DNA of 64,000 bases from Marivirga lumbricoides (GCF_014636295.1 NZ_BMEC01000017.1:1-64000), one strand, 5' to 3'. Counted from the stretch's first letter, positions 30,208-39,315 are shown. Translations and numbers: made by a program. Notes: generated from the sequence alone by a model not told the origin.

Positions 30208-31092
30208 ATGGAAATTAAAGGATTGCTAAAATTAGTGCCCAAAACATTAAAAGATCTAAAGGATAAAAACCCTCTGCAATTAGCTTCCTCCACAGCATTT
30301 TTCAGTTTATTTGCAATTCCACCTATTATAGTAATTCTTGTTACAATTTTAGGTCTCTTTATTAAGCCTGAATATTTAAGTGAAGAAATTTTTTCCAGAT
30401 TAAGCGGAATATTGGGGAATACTGGCACTGAGGAAATTAAGAGCATTTTTAATAATTTTCAAGGATGGGCAGAGAGTACATGGACTTCCATAGGTGTTTT
30501 CGTCTTTTTAATATTTATAGCGACTAATTTATTTTTTTTGGTTCAATTAAATATTAATGAACTTTGGGAGGTGCCTTCACTTACTCTACAAAGATTTCGG
30601 TTACACCTCAAAGGCAGGTTAATTTCTTTTGCTCTGGTACTTATAGGAGGAATAATTATTCTTGTTTCTATTTTGTCAGATGTAATAGTTGCCTTTGTAG
30701 GTGATTATATTAACCAGCTTATTCCTGATTTAAAATCAACTATGCTGGATTTAATTAGTGTAGCCTTCTCACTTGTAACTTTTACAGCATGGTTTACTCT
30801 GCTTTTCAAGATTTTACCCAATGCAAAGCTACCCTGGCGTCCTGCTATTGTCGGTGGAGCAATTTCTTCAATTTTGTTTAAAATTGGCCAGTTATTAATA
30901 GGACTGATATTAGTTAAAAGTAATATAAAAGGAGTTTTTGGTGCCTCCAGTAGCATAATTCTGGTGATGCTTTTTGTTTTTTATGTCTCCTTCATTTTTT
31001 ATTTTGTTGCTATGTTCATCAAAAATTTTGCTGACTTTATAGGACAGCCTATTGAAGTGCCGGATAAGGAAAAAAAGAAAATGGAAAAGTGA
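30208..31092 (+). CDS. YihY/BrkB-family inner-membrane protein
   Basis: A 294-residue protein with six transmembrane helices and the family features STAFFSLFAIPPIIVILVTI (about 28-48), a cytoplasmic basic stretch after helix 2, and the conserved FKILPNAKLPWRPAIVGGAISS (about 203-224). Members were once called RNase BN or serum-resistance factor BrkB, but their true role is unresolved. A Lys-rich C-terminal tail faces the cytoplasm. Monocistronic. Confidence 0.88.
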   Translation: MEIKGLLKLVPKTLKDLKDKNPLQLASSTAFFSLFAIPPIIVILVTILGLFIKPEYLSEEIFSRLSGILGNTGTEEIKSIFNNFQGWAESTWTSIGVFVFLIFIATNLFFLVQLNINELWEVPSLTLQRFRLHLKGRLISFALVLIGGIIILVSILSDVIVAFVGDYINQLIPDLKSTMLDLISVAFSLVTFTAWFTLLFKILPNAKLPWRPAIVGGAISSILFKIGQLLIGLILVKSNIKGVFGASSSIILVMLFVFYVSFIFYFVAMFIKNFADFIGQPIEVPDKEKKKMEK

Positions 31093-31340
31093 GTTCTTTT
31101 CTCATTACAGAATTTCTTACTATTTCTTATTTCTTATTTCTGATTTAGCTTTGAACAATCCTTCATAGCTCAAATAAAGTCGTCTGGAAATAATTATATT
31201 AGTGTTAGGTTAAAAAATGCCATAATGGCCTTCAATCCTTTTTTACCACGTCAATTTTTAAATTTAGGTGCTTTTAGCTAAACCCTATCTAGTATCCGTA
31301 GTATACTAATACATAGACTTTTAAACAAAAATTTAGTATT

Positions 31341-31919
31341 ATGAAAAATTTACTAGGATTATTTTTTGCATTTCTATTTGTTGCAAATGTTAACGCACAG
31401 ACCATCTACACAGAACTGAGAGATGGGGTTATTGATAAAGATTTTGATTCTTTTAGTATACTTGACCCAACAAAGAAACCTGAATCAAAAACTAAAGAAG
31501 CACTTATTATTAGTGATGATTACGTAGCTAGTATTACTGCTTATACGGATCCTAATTTTCCTTCTCCTGAAGTGAAAAAGCAAGTTGAACACGCTATAAA
31601 GCATGAATTGATCACAGATGATTATAAACATAAAAAATCCGGTGGTGAAATGTTAGTGTCATATTTTATTTTCAGTAAAGATGGTAAGTTAAGAGGTGAT
31701 TTTACAGAAAATGAAATGACAAGCATTGACAGAGCAGAGGAATTTGATGTTAAAAAGGGAACTTTACTAATTTCCGTTATTGATAAAGAAAGTGGACAAA
31801 CTGTATGGTCTGGTTTTAGTGATGGAGCTTTTGCCAGCACAAGTCCTATGAATGATAACCAGGTGATAAAAACTGTATCCAATATTATGGATTACATGGC
31901 GCTTGAAAATGCTTATTAA
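31341..31919 (+). CDS. DUF4136-like exported protein
   Basis: A 192-residue protein with a signal peptide (cut at about 20, NVNAQ). The pattern KDFDSFSILDPTKK, then a helix with paired Lys (VKKQVEHAIKHELI), a VSYFIFS strand and the late KGTLLISVIDKESGQTVWSGFSDG segment follows the DUF4136 layout seen in Bacteroidota envelope proteins. Function unknown. It has a clear terminator and stands alone. Confidence 0.6.
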   Translation: MKNLLGLFFAFLFVANVNAQTIYTELRDGVIDKDFDSFSILDPTKKPESKTKEALIISDDYVASITAYTDPNFPSPEVKKQVEHAIKHELITDDYKHKKSGGEMLVSYFIFSKDGKLRGDFTENEMTSIDRAEEFDVKKGTLLISVIDKESGQTVWSGFSDGAFASTSPMNDNQVIKTVSNIMDYMALENAY

Positions 31920-31941
31920 TTAAGTTAATTTAGTTTAGGGT

Positions 31942-31974
31942 AAAAAGGGTTTGTTTTATGCAAGCCCTTTTTAT
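31942..31974 (+). terminator. Rho-independent terminator
   Basis: Perfect 12-bp stem AAAAAGGGTTTG (31942-31953) / CAAGCCCTTTTT (31961-31972) with a 7-nt loop (one G-U pair), followed by ATTT, 22 bp after the DUF4136-like gene. Confidence 0.88.
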
Positions 31975-32018
31975 TTGGTATTAAATGAATATTAGTTAAA
32001 CATTTGATATTTCTTCCT

Positions 32019-32026
32019 TAACTTTG
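32019..32026 (+). promoter_or_regulatory. -7 promoter element of mnmA
   Basis: TAACTTTG fits TAnnTTTG exactly and is followed by CA. At the usual distance upstream lies GTTAAA rather than TTTG, so the -33 is weak. The predicted leader is about 80 nt. Confidence 0.5.
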
Positions 32027-32072
32027 CACTTTCTATTATCTTACTATGTTAATAGAATTTCACAAATAAATG

Positions 32073-32105
32073 TTTCACCCAAGCAGGACTGTGAATCCTG
32101 TGAAA
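32073..32105 (+). ncRNA. Structured mnmA leader with anticodon-arm-like hairpin
   Basis: CAGGA (32084-32088) and TCCTG (32096-32100) form a 5-bp stem around the 7-nt loop CTGTGAA; outer TTTCA (32073-32077) pairs with TGAAA (32101-32105). A 5-bp stem with a 7-nt loop reading C-U-GUG-A-A has the shape of a tRNA-His anticodon arm. There is no T-loop or acceptor stem, so it is not a tRNA gene. The end lies 10 nt before the mnmA start codon. Confidence 0.35.
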
Positions 32106-32114
32106 ACGTGAGTA

Positions 32115-33248
32115 ATGACAAAAAAAGGAAGAGTATTAGTAGCCATGAGTGGTGGTATTGACAGCTCATTGGCAGCAGTTTTGTTACATGAACAAGGCTA
32201 TGAAGTTATTGGAATGACCATGAAGACCTGGGATTATGCTTCCTCAGGCAGTTCCAAGAAAGAAACAGGATGTTGCAGCCTGGATTCCATCAATGATGCC
32301 CGTAACCTTGCGGTTAATCTAGGATTCCCTCATTATATTCTCGATATCCGGGAAGAATTTGGCGATTATGTCATCAATCATTTTACTGATGAATATTTAG
32401 CAGGAAGAACACCTAATCCTTGCGTGTTATGCAATACACATATCAAATGGGATTCTTTATTGAGGAGAGCAGATAAATTGGGCTGTGATTACATTGCCAC
32501 AGGGCATTATGCTAAAGTAAGGCAGGAAAACGGCAGGTATGTAATTTCACGTGGGAAGGATTTAAACAAAGATCAATCTTATGCCTTATGGGGTGTATCT
32601 CAGGAAAGTTTAAGTCGTACTATTTTGCCTCTCGGAGATTTGACAAAACCGGAGATTCGTAAGATGGCTGAAGACAAAGGTTTTTATGAGTTGGTGAATA
32701 AATCCGAGTCTTACGAAATATGCTTTGTGCCAGATAATGATTACAGGGGCTTTCTGAAAAGAAGAGTTGATGGCTTAACAGAGAAAGTGGCTGGTGGAGA
32801 GTTTGTTCTGGAGGATGGAACGGTTGTAGGAACACATGAAGGTTATCCGTTTTATACAGTTGGCCAGCGAAAAGGATTGGGAATAGCTCTTGGATATCCT
32901 GTTTATGTTACTGAAATCCAGAAAGATAAGAATAGGGTAGTGTTGGGTACCTTTGACGAATTAGAACGAAATGGCATGTATGTTAAGCAACTGGTAATGA
33001 GTAAATATCCTTCATTATCTGATCGCCTCGATACAGTTACTAAAGTAAGGTATAATGATGATGGTTCTCCTGCAGTTATTGAGCAGGTAGGAGACACAAT
33101 GAAGGTTTACTTTGGTACGGGCGTTTCTGCTATTGCTCCGGGACAGGCTGCTGTTTTTTATGAGGGAGATGATGTTGTAGGAGGGGGCTGGATTCACTCT
33201 GCTTTCAGACAAAAAGATGAAGAAAAGAAATTATCTCTTTCTATTTAG
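32115..33248 (+). CDS. mnmA: tRNA-specific 2-thiouridylase MnmA
   Basis: A 377-residue protein. PP-loop ATP motif AMSGGIDSS (about 9-17), tRNA-binding region, first catalytic Cys in RTPNPCVLCN (about 96-105), second Cys in ESYEICFVPD (about 199-208), and the C-terminal barrel with YTVGQRKGLGI. It puts the 2-thio group on U34 of tRNA-Lys, -Glu and -Gln in the cytosol. Its 3' end overlaps the next gene by 32 bp. Confidence 0.96.
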   Translation: MTKKGRVLVAMSGGIDSSLAAVLLHEQGYEVIGMTMKTWDYASSGSSKKETGCCSLDSINDARNLAVNLGFPHYILDIREEFGDYVINHFTDEYLAGRTPNPCVLCNTHIKWDSLLRRADKLGCDYIATGHYAKVRQENGRYVISRGKDLNKDQSYALWGVSQESLSRTILPLGDLTKPEIRKMAEDKGFYELVNKSESYEICFVPDNDYRGFLKRRVDGLTEKVAGGEFVLEDGTVVGTHEGYPFYTVGQRKGLGIALGYPVYVTEIQKDKNRVVLGTFDELERNGMYVKQLVMSKYPSLSDRLDTVTKVRYNDDGSPAVIEQVGDTMKVYFGTGVSAIAPGQAAVFYEGDDVVGGGWIHSAFRQKDEEKKLSLSI

Positions 33249-33897
33249 TATTTTATTAGCAGTATTATCTGCTTGTGAAAGCGCTACTGTAGAGCCCAAT
33301 TCTAACAGATTGGGCTTTCAGTTTTTTCCTCTTTCTTTATCTCAAAGTAATATTTTTGAGGTAGAAGAAATTAATTACAGAAATGATGGCACCGTTGATA
33401 CCTTTTATTATCAGTTGGAGGATGTATGGGTGGACTCACTAGCTTCTGATAACCAGATAAGATTACAAGGCTACAGATATAAAGTCAGTAGAGACGGATC
33501 AAGAGAAATCTTAAGCACTATTGAGAAATTCAGAACTCCGCATATTGCAGTAGAGAAACTAGGTAATGAGCAGGAAGTTAAGTTGAGTTTCCCTGTAAGG
33601 GAATCTTTACAATGGAATGCTGCACCTGCAGAGCAAGAAGCCGATACTTATACTTTATTTAAAGTCTTTCAGCCTTATACACTTGAAGATTCTGTATTTG
33701 ATAGAACTGTTCAGGTAATTCAAGAGGATAATGGGGACTCAGTAATCGCTTATGATCAACGCATAGAAGTATATGCCGAAGATGTAGGCCTCATCTATAA
33801 AATATCATCACAATTAGAGTTCTGCAATGAAACAGAATGCCTCGGCTTAAAGCAAATTGATTTTGGTCAAACTGTAAAGCTGAGCAGAAAGTTTTAA
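33217..33897 (+). CDS. Lipoprotein of unknown function coupled to mnmA
   Basis: A 226-residue protein with a lipoprotein signal (Cys about residue 20, AVLSACES). The mature part alternates charged strands (EEINYRNDGTVDTFYYQLED, YKVSRDGSREIL) and ends with a CNETEC segment containing two Cys. The FQFFPLSLSQSNIFEVEEI opening recurs in Bacteroidota lipoproteins, but I know no function. The start lies inside mnmA (32-bp overlap, different frame), which forces co-transcription and probably coupled translation. Confidence 0.75.
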   Translation: MKKRNYLFLFSILLAVLSACESATVEPNSNRLGFQFFPLSLSQSNIFEVEEINYRNDGTVDTFYYQLEDVWVDSLASDNQIRLQGYRYKVSRDGSREILSTIEKFRTPHIAVEKLGNEQEVKLSFPVRESLQWNAAPAEQEADTYTLFKVFQPYTLEDSVFDRTVQVIQEDNGDSVIAYDQRIEVYAEDVGLIYKISSQLEFCNETECLGLKQIDFGQTVKLSRKF

Positions 33898-34013
33898 TTT
33901 TTCAGTTCAGTCATTTGTAGTGCTGTTTCATCCCATCTGTTTGAGCGTTCAGTAAGAAAAAGTATTAGCTGATTTAGCATATCTATAATTTAGTATCTTA
34001 ATTACTCGAAAAT

Positions 34014-34685
34014 ATGGAAAAGATACTCTTAATTACTCATGCATCAGCTGGCTTTATTACCTTGGTTACTGGTATAATAGCCATGATATTTCCTAAGCGA
34101 TTGAATATTCATAGGCCTTCAGGTAAAGTTTTCTATTATGCTATGTGGTACGTGGTAGTCACTGCATTTATCCTTTCTGTGCTTAAGTCAAACCTCTTTC
34201 TGTTCATGATAGGAACTTTGGTGTTTTATACCAATACAATGGGTTTGCGGTGTCTTAAGCTTTATAAAAGCACTAAAACAGTCATTGGATGGAAAGAATG
34301 GAGCATCTGGATTATTACATTTTTATTAATTGCGTCTGTTCAAACATATATTATTACAAAAATCGGATTCAGGATAGATGGTGCATTTTTGGTTTTGAAC
34401 ATTTTTTCTGTGATTCTTATTTCAAATCTGATTCAGGATTTACGTCTGTTACTCACTAAGAAAAATCCCAGAAAAGATTTTCTACTGGCTCATGTGGGTA
34501 AAATGGGAGGTACTTTTATAGCCGCAATTACAGCAGCACTTGTTCAAAATGTACAGTCTGAACCTATATGGATTGCCTGGTTACTTCCAACTGCTATTTT
34601 CACACCTGTAATTGTCTATTACAGCCGAAATATACGGTCAGGTAAGTTTTGGTCTAAAAAGAGAAAACCCGTAGAAAAATTATAG
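34014..34685 (+). CDS. Multi-pass membrane protein, DUF2306-like (tentative)
   Basis: A 223-residue protein with about seven hydrophobic helices. Residues 8-40 (THASAGFITLVTGIIAM, IHRPSGKVFYYAMW) resemble the His...G...HR..G pattern of DUF2306/heme-like membrane proteins; a second His (LAHVGKMGG) occurs near 161. No enzymatic function can be assigned. Basic C-terminal tail in the cytoplasm. Monocistronic between a lipoprotein gene and the symporter operon. Confidence 0.5.
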   Translation: MEKILLITHASAGFITLVTGIIAMIFPKRLNIHRPSGKVFYYAMWYVVVTAFILSVLKSNLFLFMIGTLVFYTNTMGLRCLKLYKSTKTVIGWKEWSIWIITFLLIASVQTYIITKIGFRIDGAFLVLNIFSVILISNLIQDLRLLLTKKNPRKDFLLAHVGKMGGTFIAAITAALVQNVQSEPIWIAWLLPTAIFTPVIVYYSRNIRSGKFWSKKRKPVEKL

Positions 34686-34759
34686 CAGCTTTTTGAAAGG
34701 ATTATACCACTCACAATATTCTGTTTTTTACTTTCTGAAAATTAGGTTATTTTTCCAAC

Positions 34760-34894
34760 ATGGAAAGTAACAATGAAATTGATAAAAATAAACCTCCTGT
34801 TCTCGGTAGCTGGAAAAATTTCTATTTTTTGGTAATTGGGATACTTATTTTCCTGATAATCACTTTCTACTTTATAACCCAATATTATAAATGA
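34760..34894 (+). CDS. 44-residue single-helix membrane protein coupled to the sodium symporter
   Basis: A complete 44-codon ORF: charged N-terminus (MESNNEIDKNKPPVLGSWKN) and one long hydrophobic helix (about 21-40) ending in QYYK. Its TGA overlaps the ATG of the symporter gene (ATGA, 34891-34894), the same coupling used in the heme and efflux operons here. It is oriented N-in or N-out as a bitopic protein. Likely an accessory subunit or leader peptide for symporter translation; this is inferred from position only. Confidence 0.7.
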   Translation: MESNNEIDKNKPPVLGSWKNFYFLVIGILIFLIITFYFITQYYK

Positions 34895-36573
34895 GTAGTA
34901 TTGATTGGGTTGTTCTATTTGGTACACTAATACTCATTGTAAGTTATGGAGTGTATAAATCTCGTGGAAGCAAGGACATTAATTCCTACCTGAAAGGGGG
35001 GAATGATATGAAGTGGTGGACTATAGGACTGTCGATTATGGCTACACAGGCCTCGGCTATTACTTTTCTTTCCACACCCGGACAGGCGTTTCAGGATGGA
35101 ATGGGTTTTGTTCAATTCTACTTTGGCTTGCCAATAGCAATGGTTATTATTAGCATTTGGATTCTGCCTATCTACTATAAACTTAAAATTTACACAGCTT
35201 ATGAATACCTGGAAGGAAGGTTTAATTTGAAAACCAGAGTGTTAGGTGCGTTTTTGTTTTTGATTCAAAGAGGGTTGGCAGCAGGAATTACCATTTATGC
35301 ACCAGCAATTATACTTTCTACTATATTAGACTGGCCTCTTTTTTACACAAATCTTATTATTGGCGTATTGGTGATTATCTATACAGTAAGTGGTGGAACA
35401 AAAGCTGTTAGTCAAACTCAAAAGCATCAAATGATTATTATGATGGGAGGGATGATAGTTGCAGGTATTTTCGTAGTTCGCATGCTGCCTGATTCTATCG
35501 GAATAGTGGAAGCCACTAACCTGGCAGGCCACATGGGCAAACTGAATCTGATTAATACGGAACTCGATCCTGATAACAGGTATACTTTATGGACAGGTTT
35601 GTTGGGTGGTCTTTTTGTGGCACTTTCATATTTTGGCACTGATCAATCGCAGGTAGCACGTTATCTTTCGGGTAAAACACTAACCGAAAGCAGGCTTGGA
35701 TTGATGTTTAATGGGTTATTGAAAATTCCTATGCAATTCATTATTCTATTTATTGGAGTAATGGTATTTGTATTTTATCAGTTTAATCAGTCCCCTCTAT
35801 TTTTTAATGAATCTGCTGTAGCGCAAGTTTATGCTAACCCTGAGAATAAAGAGAAGTTTCAATCTATAGAAACAGCTTATGCTAACATTTTTGAAGAAAA
35901 AAGAGATAAAGTTGAGACTCTTGCTCTTTCTGAAGATGATACTGAAATTGAAAGACTAAAAGAAGATATTAAAAATATAGAACAGGAGGAAGAAAAACTG
36001 AGAGACGAAGCTAAATCAGTTATACAATCTACCAATCCTAATTTGGAGACGAATGATACTGATTATGTATTCATTAGTTTTGTGATGCAATATTTACCTG
36101 CAGGAATCATAGGATTGTTACTAGCGGTTATTTTTTCCGCAGCAATGTCTTCTACAGCTTCAGAGCTGAATGCATTGGCTTCCACTACTATTATTGATAT
36201 TTATAAAAGAAATATTAAAAGGGATGGAAGTGAGAAGCATTATTTAGTGGCTTCTAAGCTCTTTACTCTTTTTTGGGGACTTGTAGCAGTATCATTTGCT
36301 ACTTTTGCCGGGTTGCTTGATAATCTGATTCAAGCTGTAAATATTTTAGGTTCAATATTCTACGGAACTATACTGGGTATTTTCTTAGTAGGTTTTTTCA
36401 TAAAAAGAATAGGTGGAGATGCTGTTTTTATTGGAGCCTTAATTGCTCAGGCAATCGTGTTGTATTTCCATTTTTATACTGATTTAGCTTACTTATGGTT
36501 CAATGTTGTAGGCTGCGGTGCAGTAATTATCATTTCCTGGTTTATTGAAATAATTAAAAATAGAAACAGTTAG
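34891..36573 (+). CDS. Sodium:solute symporter (SSS family)
   Basis: A 560-residue protein with about 13-14 transmembrane helices. SSS features: SIMATQASAITFLSTPGQAFQDG (about 49-71), GLYEYLEGRF-like (YTAYEYLEGRFN), LGTDQSQVARYLSGKT-like segment (YFGTDQSQVARYLSG, about 248-262) and SAAMSSTASELNALAST (about 413-429). An acidic coiled-coil insert (about 330-375, EKRDKVETLA...EEEKLRDEAK) separates two helices, as is usual in this subfamily. It couples sodium entry to uptake of a sugar or other solute; substrate not readable. Translation is coupled to the small gene upstream. Confidence 0.92.
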   Translation: MSSIDWVVLFGTLILIVSYGVYKSRGSKDINSYLKGGNDMKWWTIGLSIMATQASAITFLSTPGQAFQDGMGFVQFYFGLPIAMVIISIWILPIYYKLKIYTAYEYLEGRFNLKTRVLGAFLFLIQRGLAAGITIYAPAIILSTILDWPLFYTNLIIGVLVIIYTVSGGTKAVSQTQKHQMIIMMGGMIVAGIFVVRMLPDSIGIVEATNLAGHMGKLNLINTELDPDNRYTLWTGLLGGLFVALSYFGTDQSQVARYLSGKTLTESRLGLMFNGLLKIPMQFIILFIGVMVFVFYQFNQSPLFFNESAVAQVYANPENKEKFQSIETAYANIFEEKRDKVETLALSEDDTEIERLKEDIKNIEQEEEKLRDEAKSVIQSTNPNLETNDTDYVFISFVMQYLPAGIIGLLLAVIFSAAMSSTASELNALASTTIIDIYKRNIKRDGSEKHYLVASKLFTLFWGLVAVSFATFAGLLDNLIQAVNILGSIFYGTILGIFLVGFFIKRIGGDAVFIGALIAQAIVLYFHFYTDLAYLWFNVVGCGAVIIISWFIEIIKNRNS

Positions 36574-36622
36574 TACATGTATTTGCTTATCTCACAGCGT
36601 GTTTGTATTTTTCTAAATATTT

Positions 36623-38371
36623 ATGAATATGTTTATAAAGTATTTATTTGGTTTTTCCATGATCTTTTATGCTGCCATAGCAGTAGGTCAGAATACTGAG
36701 TTAGCAAATATTTACCTTGAACAGGCAGATCAGGTATATTCTGAAGCAAAAGATGCAATTGAAATTGCTAAAGAAATATATGTACAGGCGGCTGAAGCGG
36801 ACACCATGCATGTAAGAGCTAATTATATGGCTGGTCGTCTTTATCTTGAAACGGTTAACAGAGATTACTCTACAAAGTACTTTGAGCGCGTCAAACGTCT
36901 TGATCCCAAATATAAATTTAATATTGATTATTTACTTGGCAGAGGATATCAGTATGGCTTAGAGTTTGATATTGCCTTGAAATATTTTGAAGCTTACAAA
37001 AAGCGTTTGCTGGCCAATCGGAGTTACCGTGGCAATGACGTTACCTCTACCTCAGAGGTAAATGAGAGGATTGAGGAATGTAAAAATGGTATGGAAATCA
37101 TCGATATGCCCTCTCTTTACACTATTGAAAATGTTGGAGAAAATGTTAATTCTGCCTGGCCGGATTATGCTCCTGTATTAAATGAAGATGAGACAGTTAT
37201 GATTTTTACTTCAAGAAGACAGGAAGGAAATACTAATGAAAACGTAGATAAAGATAATTTCTATTTTGAGGATATTTTCATTTCGAAACGAAAAGGTATT
37301 ACATGGTCCAAAGCTAAAAATATAGGTAGCAACATAAATACGCCTTACCATGATTCAAATCTCTATCTTTCCAGAGATGGGAAGGAGCTTTATATCTATT
37401 CCGATGTAGGTAATGGGGATATATTTTATTCTTCGGAAAATGCAAATGGTGAGTGGAGTAAACCTAAACCCATTCCCGGACGGATTAATTCAGCTGGCTT
37501 CTCAGAGCAATCAGTTAACATCAGTGCTGATGGAGAGTTCCTTTTATTTGCTTCCAACAGACCGGGTGGGTATGGTGGATTTGACATTTATGGGTGCTAT
37601 AAGGAAGATGGAGAGTGGAAGAGACCTTTCAATATGGGACCGGAAATTAATACTAAATATGATGAGGACGGGCCTTTTATAGCCAAGGATGGCGTAACAA
37701 TTTACTTTAGTAGTAAAGGGCATAAGGGGTTTGGTGGTTTTGATGTGCTTAAGACCAAATACAATGACAAGACCCAAAAATGGGATAAGCCTGAAAACCT
37801 TGGCTATCCGGTAAATACAGTTGATGATGAGGTTTATTTTAATCCCACAGCGGATGGGAAAAGGGGATATCTTGCATCTGTACGGGAAGAAGGCCAAGGC
37901 TTTACAGATATTTATATGGTTAAATATACAGGAGATCTTGGTGTAACAGCAAAATCCAGAATAGTAGATATTAAAAAGAAGGAAAATAACTTTATTTCAG
38001 ACGCAGATTTAAAAACAAAACAGTTGATTGATTCAGTACTAAACATTTCAGCTTATCAGGTATATTATGAAGTGAATTCAGCTGAAATACTACCTGAATT
38101 TGAAGGCAAGCTCAACGATATGGCTAAATTCCTGAGGGGACATCAAAATCTGGGAGTTCAAGTATCTGCTTTTTCATCTTCTGATGGTAATTTGAAGTTT
38201 AACCTTGAATTATCTAATAAAAGAGCTCAGGCTGTTGTAAACTATTTTAAGAAGAACGGAATAGAAGAAGATAGACTTGCCGCGAGAGGTTTCGGGGTTT
38301 TAAGCGGGTCAGAAACAAAAACAAGAAAGGCAGAAGTGAAAATAATGGATCTCTCAAGGTTTGGAGAGTAG
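36623..38371 (+). CDS. OmpA-family protein with TPR and PD40 repeats
   Basis: A 582-residue protein: signal peptide (1-22), TPR-type helices (about 25-150), PD40/WD40-like beta-propeller blades (about 180-430; motifs such as DGKELYIYSD, SADGEFLLFASNRPGGYGGFDIY, DGPFIAKDGVTIYFSS), and OmpA C-terminal peptidoglycan-binding domain (about 470-580; LSNKRAQAVVNYFKKNGI, RLAARGFG). It links the outer membrane to peptidoglycan. Related in layout to the gliding/T9SS-associated PorE-like proteins, but without further evidence I do not assign that role. Start could be Met3. Confidence 0.85.
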   Translation: MNMFIKYLFGFSMIFYAAIAVGQNTELANIYLEQADQVYSEAKDAIEIAKEIYVQAAEADTMHVRANYMAGRLYLETVNRDYSTKYFERVKRLDPKYKFNIDYLLGRGYQYGLEFDIALKYFEAYKKRLLANRSYRGNDVTSTSEVNERIEECKNGMEIIDMPSLYTIENVGENVNSAWPDYAPVLNEDETVMIFTSRRQEGNTNENVDKDNFYFEDIFISKRKGITWSKAKNIGSNINTPYHDSNLYLSRDGKELYIYSDVGNGDIFYSSENANGEWSKPKPIPGRINSAGFSEQSVNISADGEFLLFASNRPGGYGGFDIYGCYKEDGEWKRPFNMGPEINTKYDEDGPFIAKDGVTIYFSSKGHKGFGGFDVLKTKYNDKTQKWDKPENLGYPVNTVDDEVYFNPTADGKRGYLASVREEGQGFTDIYMVKYTGDLGVTAKSRIVDIKKKENNFISDADLKTKQLIDSVLNISAYQVYYEVNSAEILPEFEGKLNDMAKFLRGHQNLGVQVSAFSSSDGNLKFNLELSNKRAQAVVNYFKKNGIEEDRLAARGFGVLSGSETKTRKAEVKIMDLSRFGE

Positions 38372-38372
38372 T

Positions 38373-38414
38373 AAAAAAAAGCCCCTACTTTCTATGTTAA
38401 AAGCAGGGACTTTT
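38373..38414. terminator. Imperfect bidirectional terminator
   Basis: AAAGCCCCTACTT (38378-38390) pairs with AGCAGGGACTTT (38402-38413) with two mismatches; A-run on the left and T-run on the right. It serves the OmpA-family gene (plus) and the DUF2911 gene (minus). Confidence 0.65.
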
Positions 38415-38439
38415 GAAAAATATTGAAAACTACTGTTAA

Positions 38440-39315
38440 TTACTTACCCAAGCCGGCAATCAAATCCTGATTTCTCTTTACATAACCAAAATCACCACCT
38501 TCATTTGCTTTTGCAAGCGCCATTGATTTTTCAGCAGCTTGTTTAGCCTCTTTATTTTTACCTAGTTTAGCAAGAATTTGAGCTTTTAAATGTACATTCC
38601 AAAATTGCTGGCTATTGTTTCCTGCAGCTAAATAAGTATTTACCCATTCTAAAGCCTGATTGAGATCTTTACCTGTATTATAATAATAGTTAGCGGCTGC
38701 AATTAAATTAGAAGGGTTCACTTTTGTATTCTTCTCAATCTGCGCCATTACAATCTCGTCATAAGTTACTTCTACAGGAACTTTAACTGACTGATTTTCC
38801 CACATAAAATGGATGTTGGCCTTTGTACTCTCTGTGTTTAAATCAGAAATCTGATAAGTTAGGGTTTCAACAGGCTCACTCAATTTCTTTGGTGTTACTT
38901 TTGCCGAAAGCACTTCATTATCCATATTATACCCGCCAACGTTTCCTCCTAATGAAAGATCAGAGTATAATTTAAACTCCCATTGATCTTTGCCAGGAGT
39001 CATGAAAATTAGATAATCTCCTGCTTTAACATCTTTGCCTGCTACTTTTGCATCTGTGCTTAAGCTTAACACAGTCCCACTATTGGCACCTGCTCTCCAC
39101 AGTTGTCCATAAGGTTGCAGGTAATCACTACCTTCACCAAAAATAGCTCTTCCTTTTACGCTTGGTCTGTAATAACTGATAGAAATATCAGTTAAGCCCA
39201 CTGTAGTTTCTGTTTTTGCCTTAGCCGATGGCTGAGGAATAGCAATTTGAGCTTTTACAGCCTGAAAAGTTGCAAAAAGAGCAACTAATCCCATAATTAA
39301 TAATTTTTTTCTCAT
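38440..39315 (-). CDS. DUF2911 domain-containing exported protein
   Basis: A 291-residue protein with a signal peptide (cut at about 22, VKAQI). Residues 25-180 match DUF2911: VGLTDISISYYRPSVKGR, PYGQLWRAGANSGTVLSLSTD, GDYLIFMTPGKDQWEF. A C-terminal TPR-like helical part follows (about 200-285). Found mainly in Bacteroidota; function unknown, periplasmic. Divergent from the glycosylase gene (59 bp between starts). Confidence 0.88.
   Translation of the reverse strand: MRKKLLIMGLVALFATFQAVKAQIAIPQPSAKAKTETTVGLTDISISYYRPSVKGRAIFGEGSDYLQPYGQLWRAGANSGTVLSLSTDAKVAGKDVKAGDYLIFMTPGKDQWEFKLYSDLSLGGNVGGYNMDNEVLSAKVTPKKLSEPVETLTYQISDLNTESTKANIHFMWENQSVKVPVEVTYDEIVMAQIEKNTKVNPSNLIAAANYYYNTGKDLNQALEWVNTYLAAGNNSQQFWNVHLKAQILAKLGKNKEAKQAAEKSMALAKANEGGDFGYVKRNQDLIAGLGK

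Noticed and set aside
32060-32135. Possible tRNA gene around the mnmA leader hairpin
   Set aside because: The anticodon-arm shape is present, but there is no acceptor stem, D-arm or TTCRA T-loop and the mnmA start codon falls where the T-arm should be.
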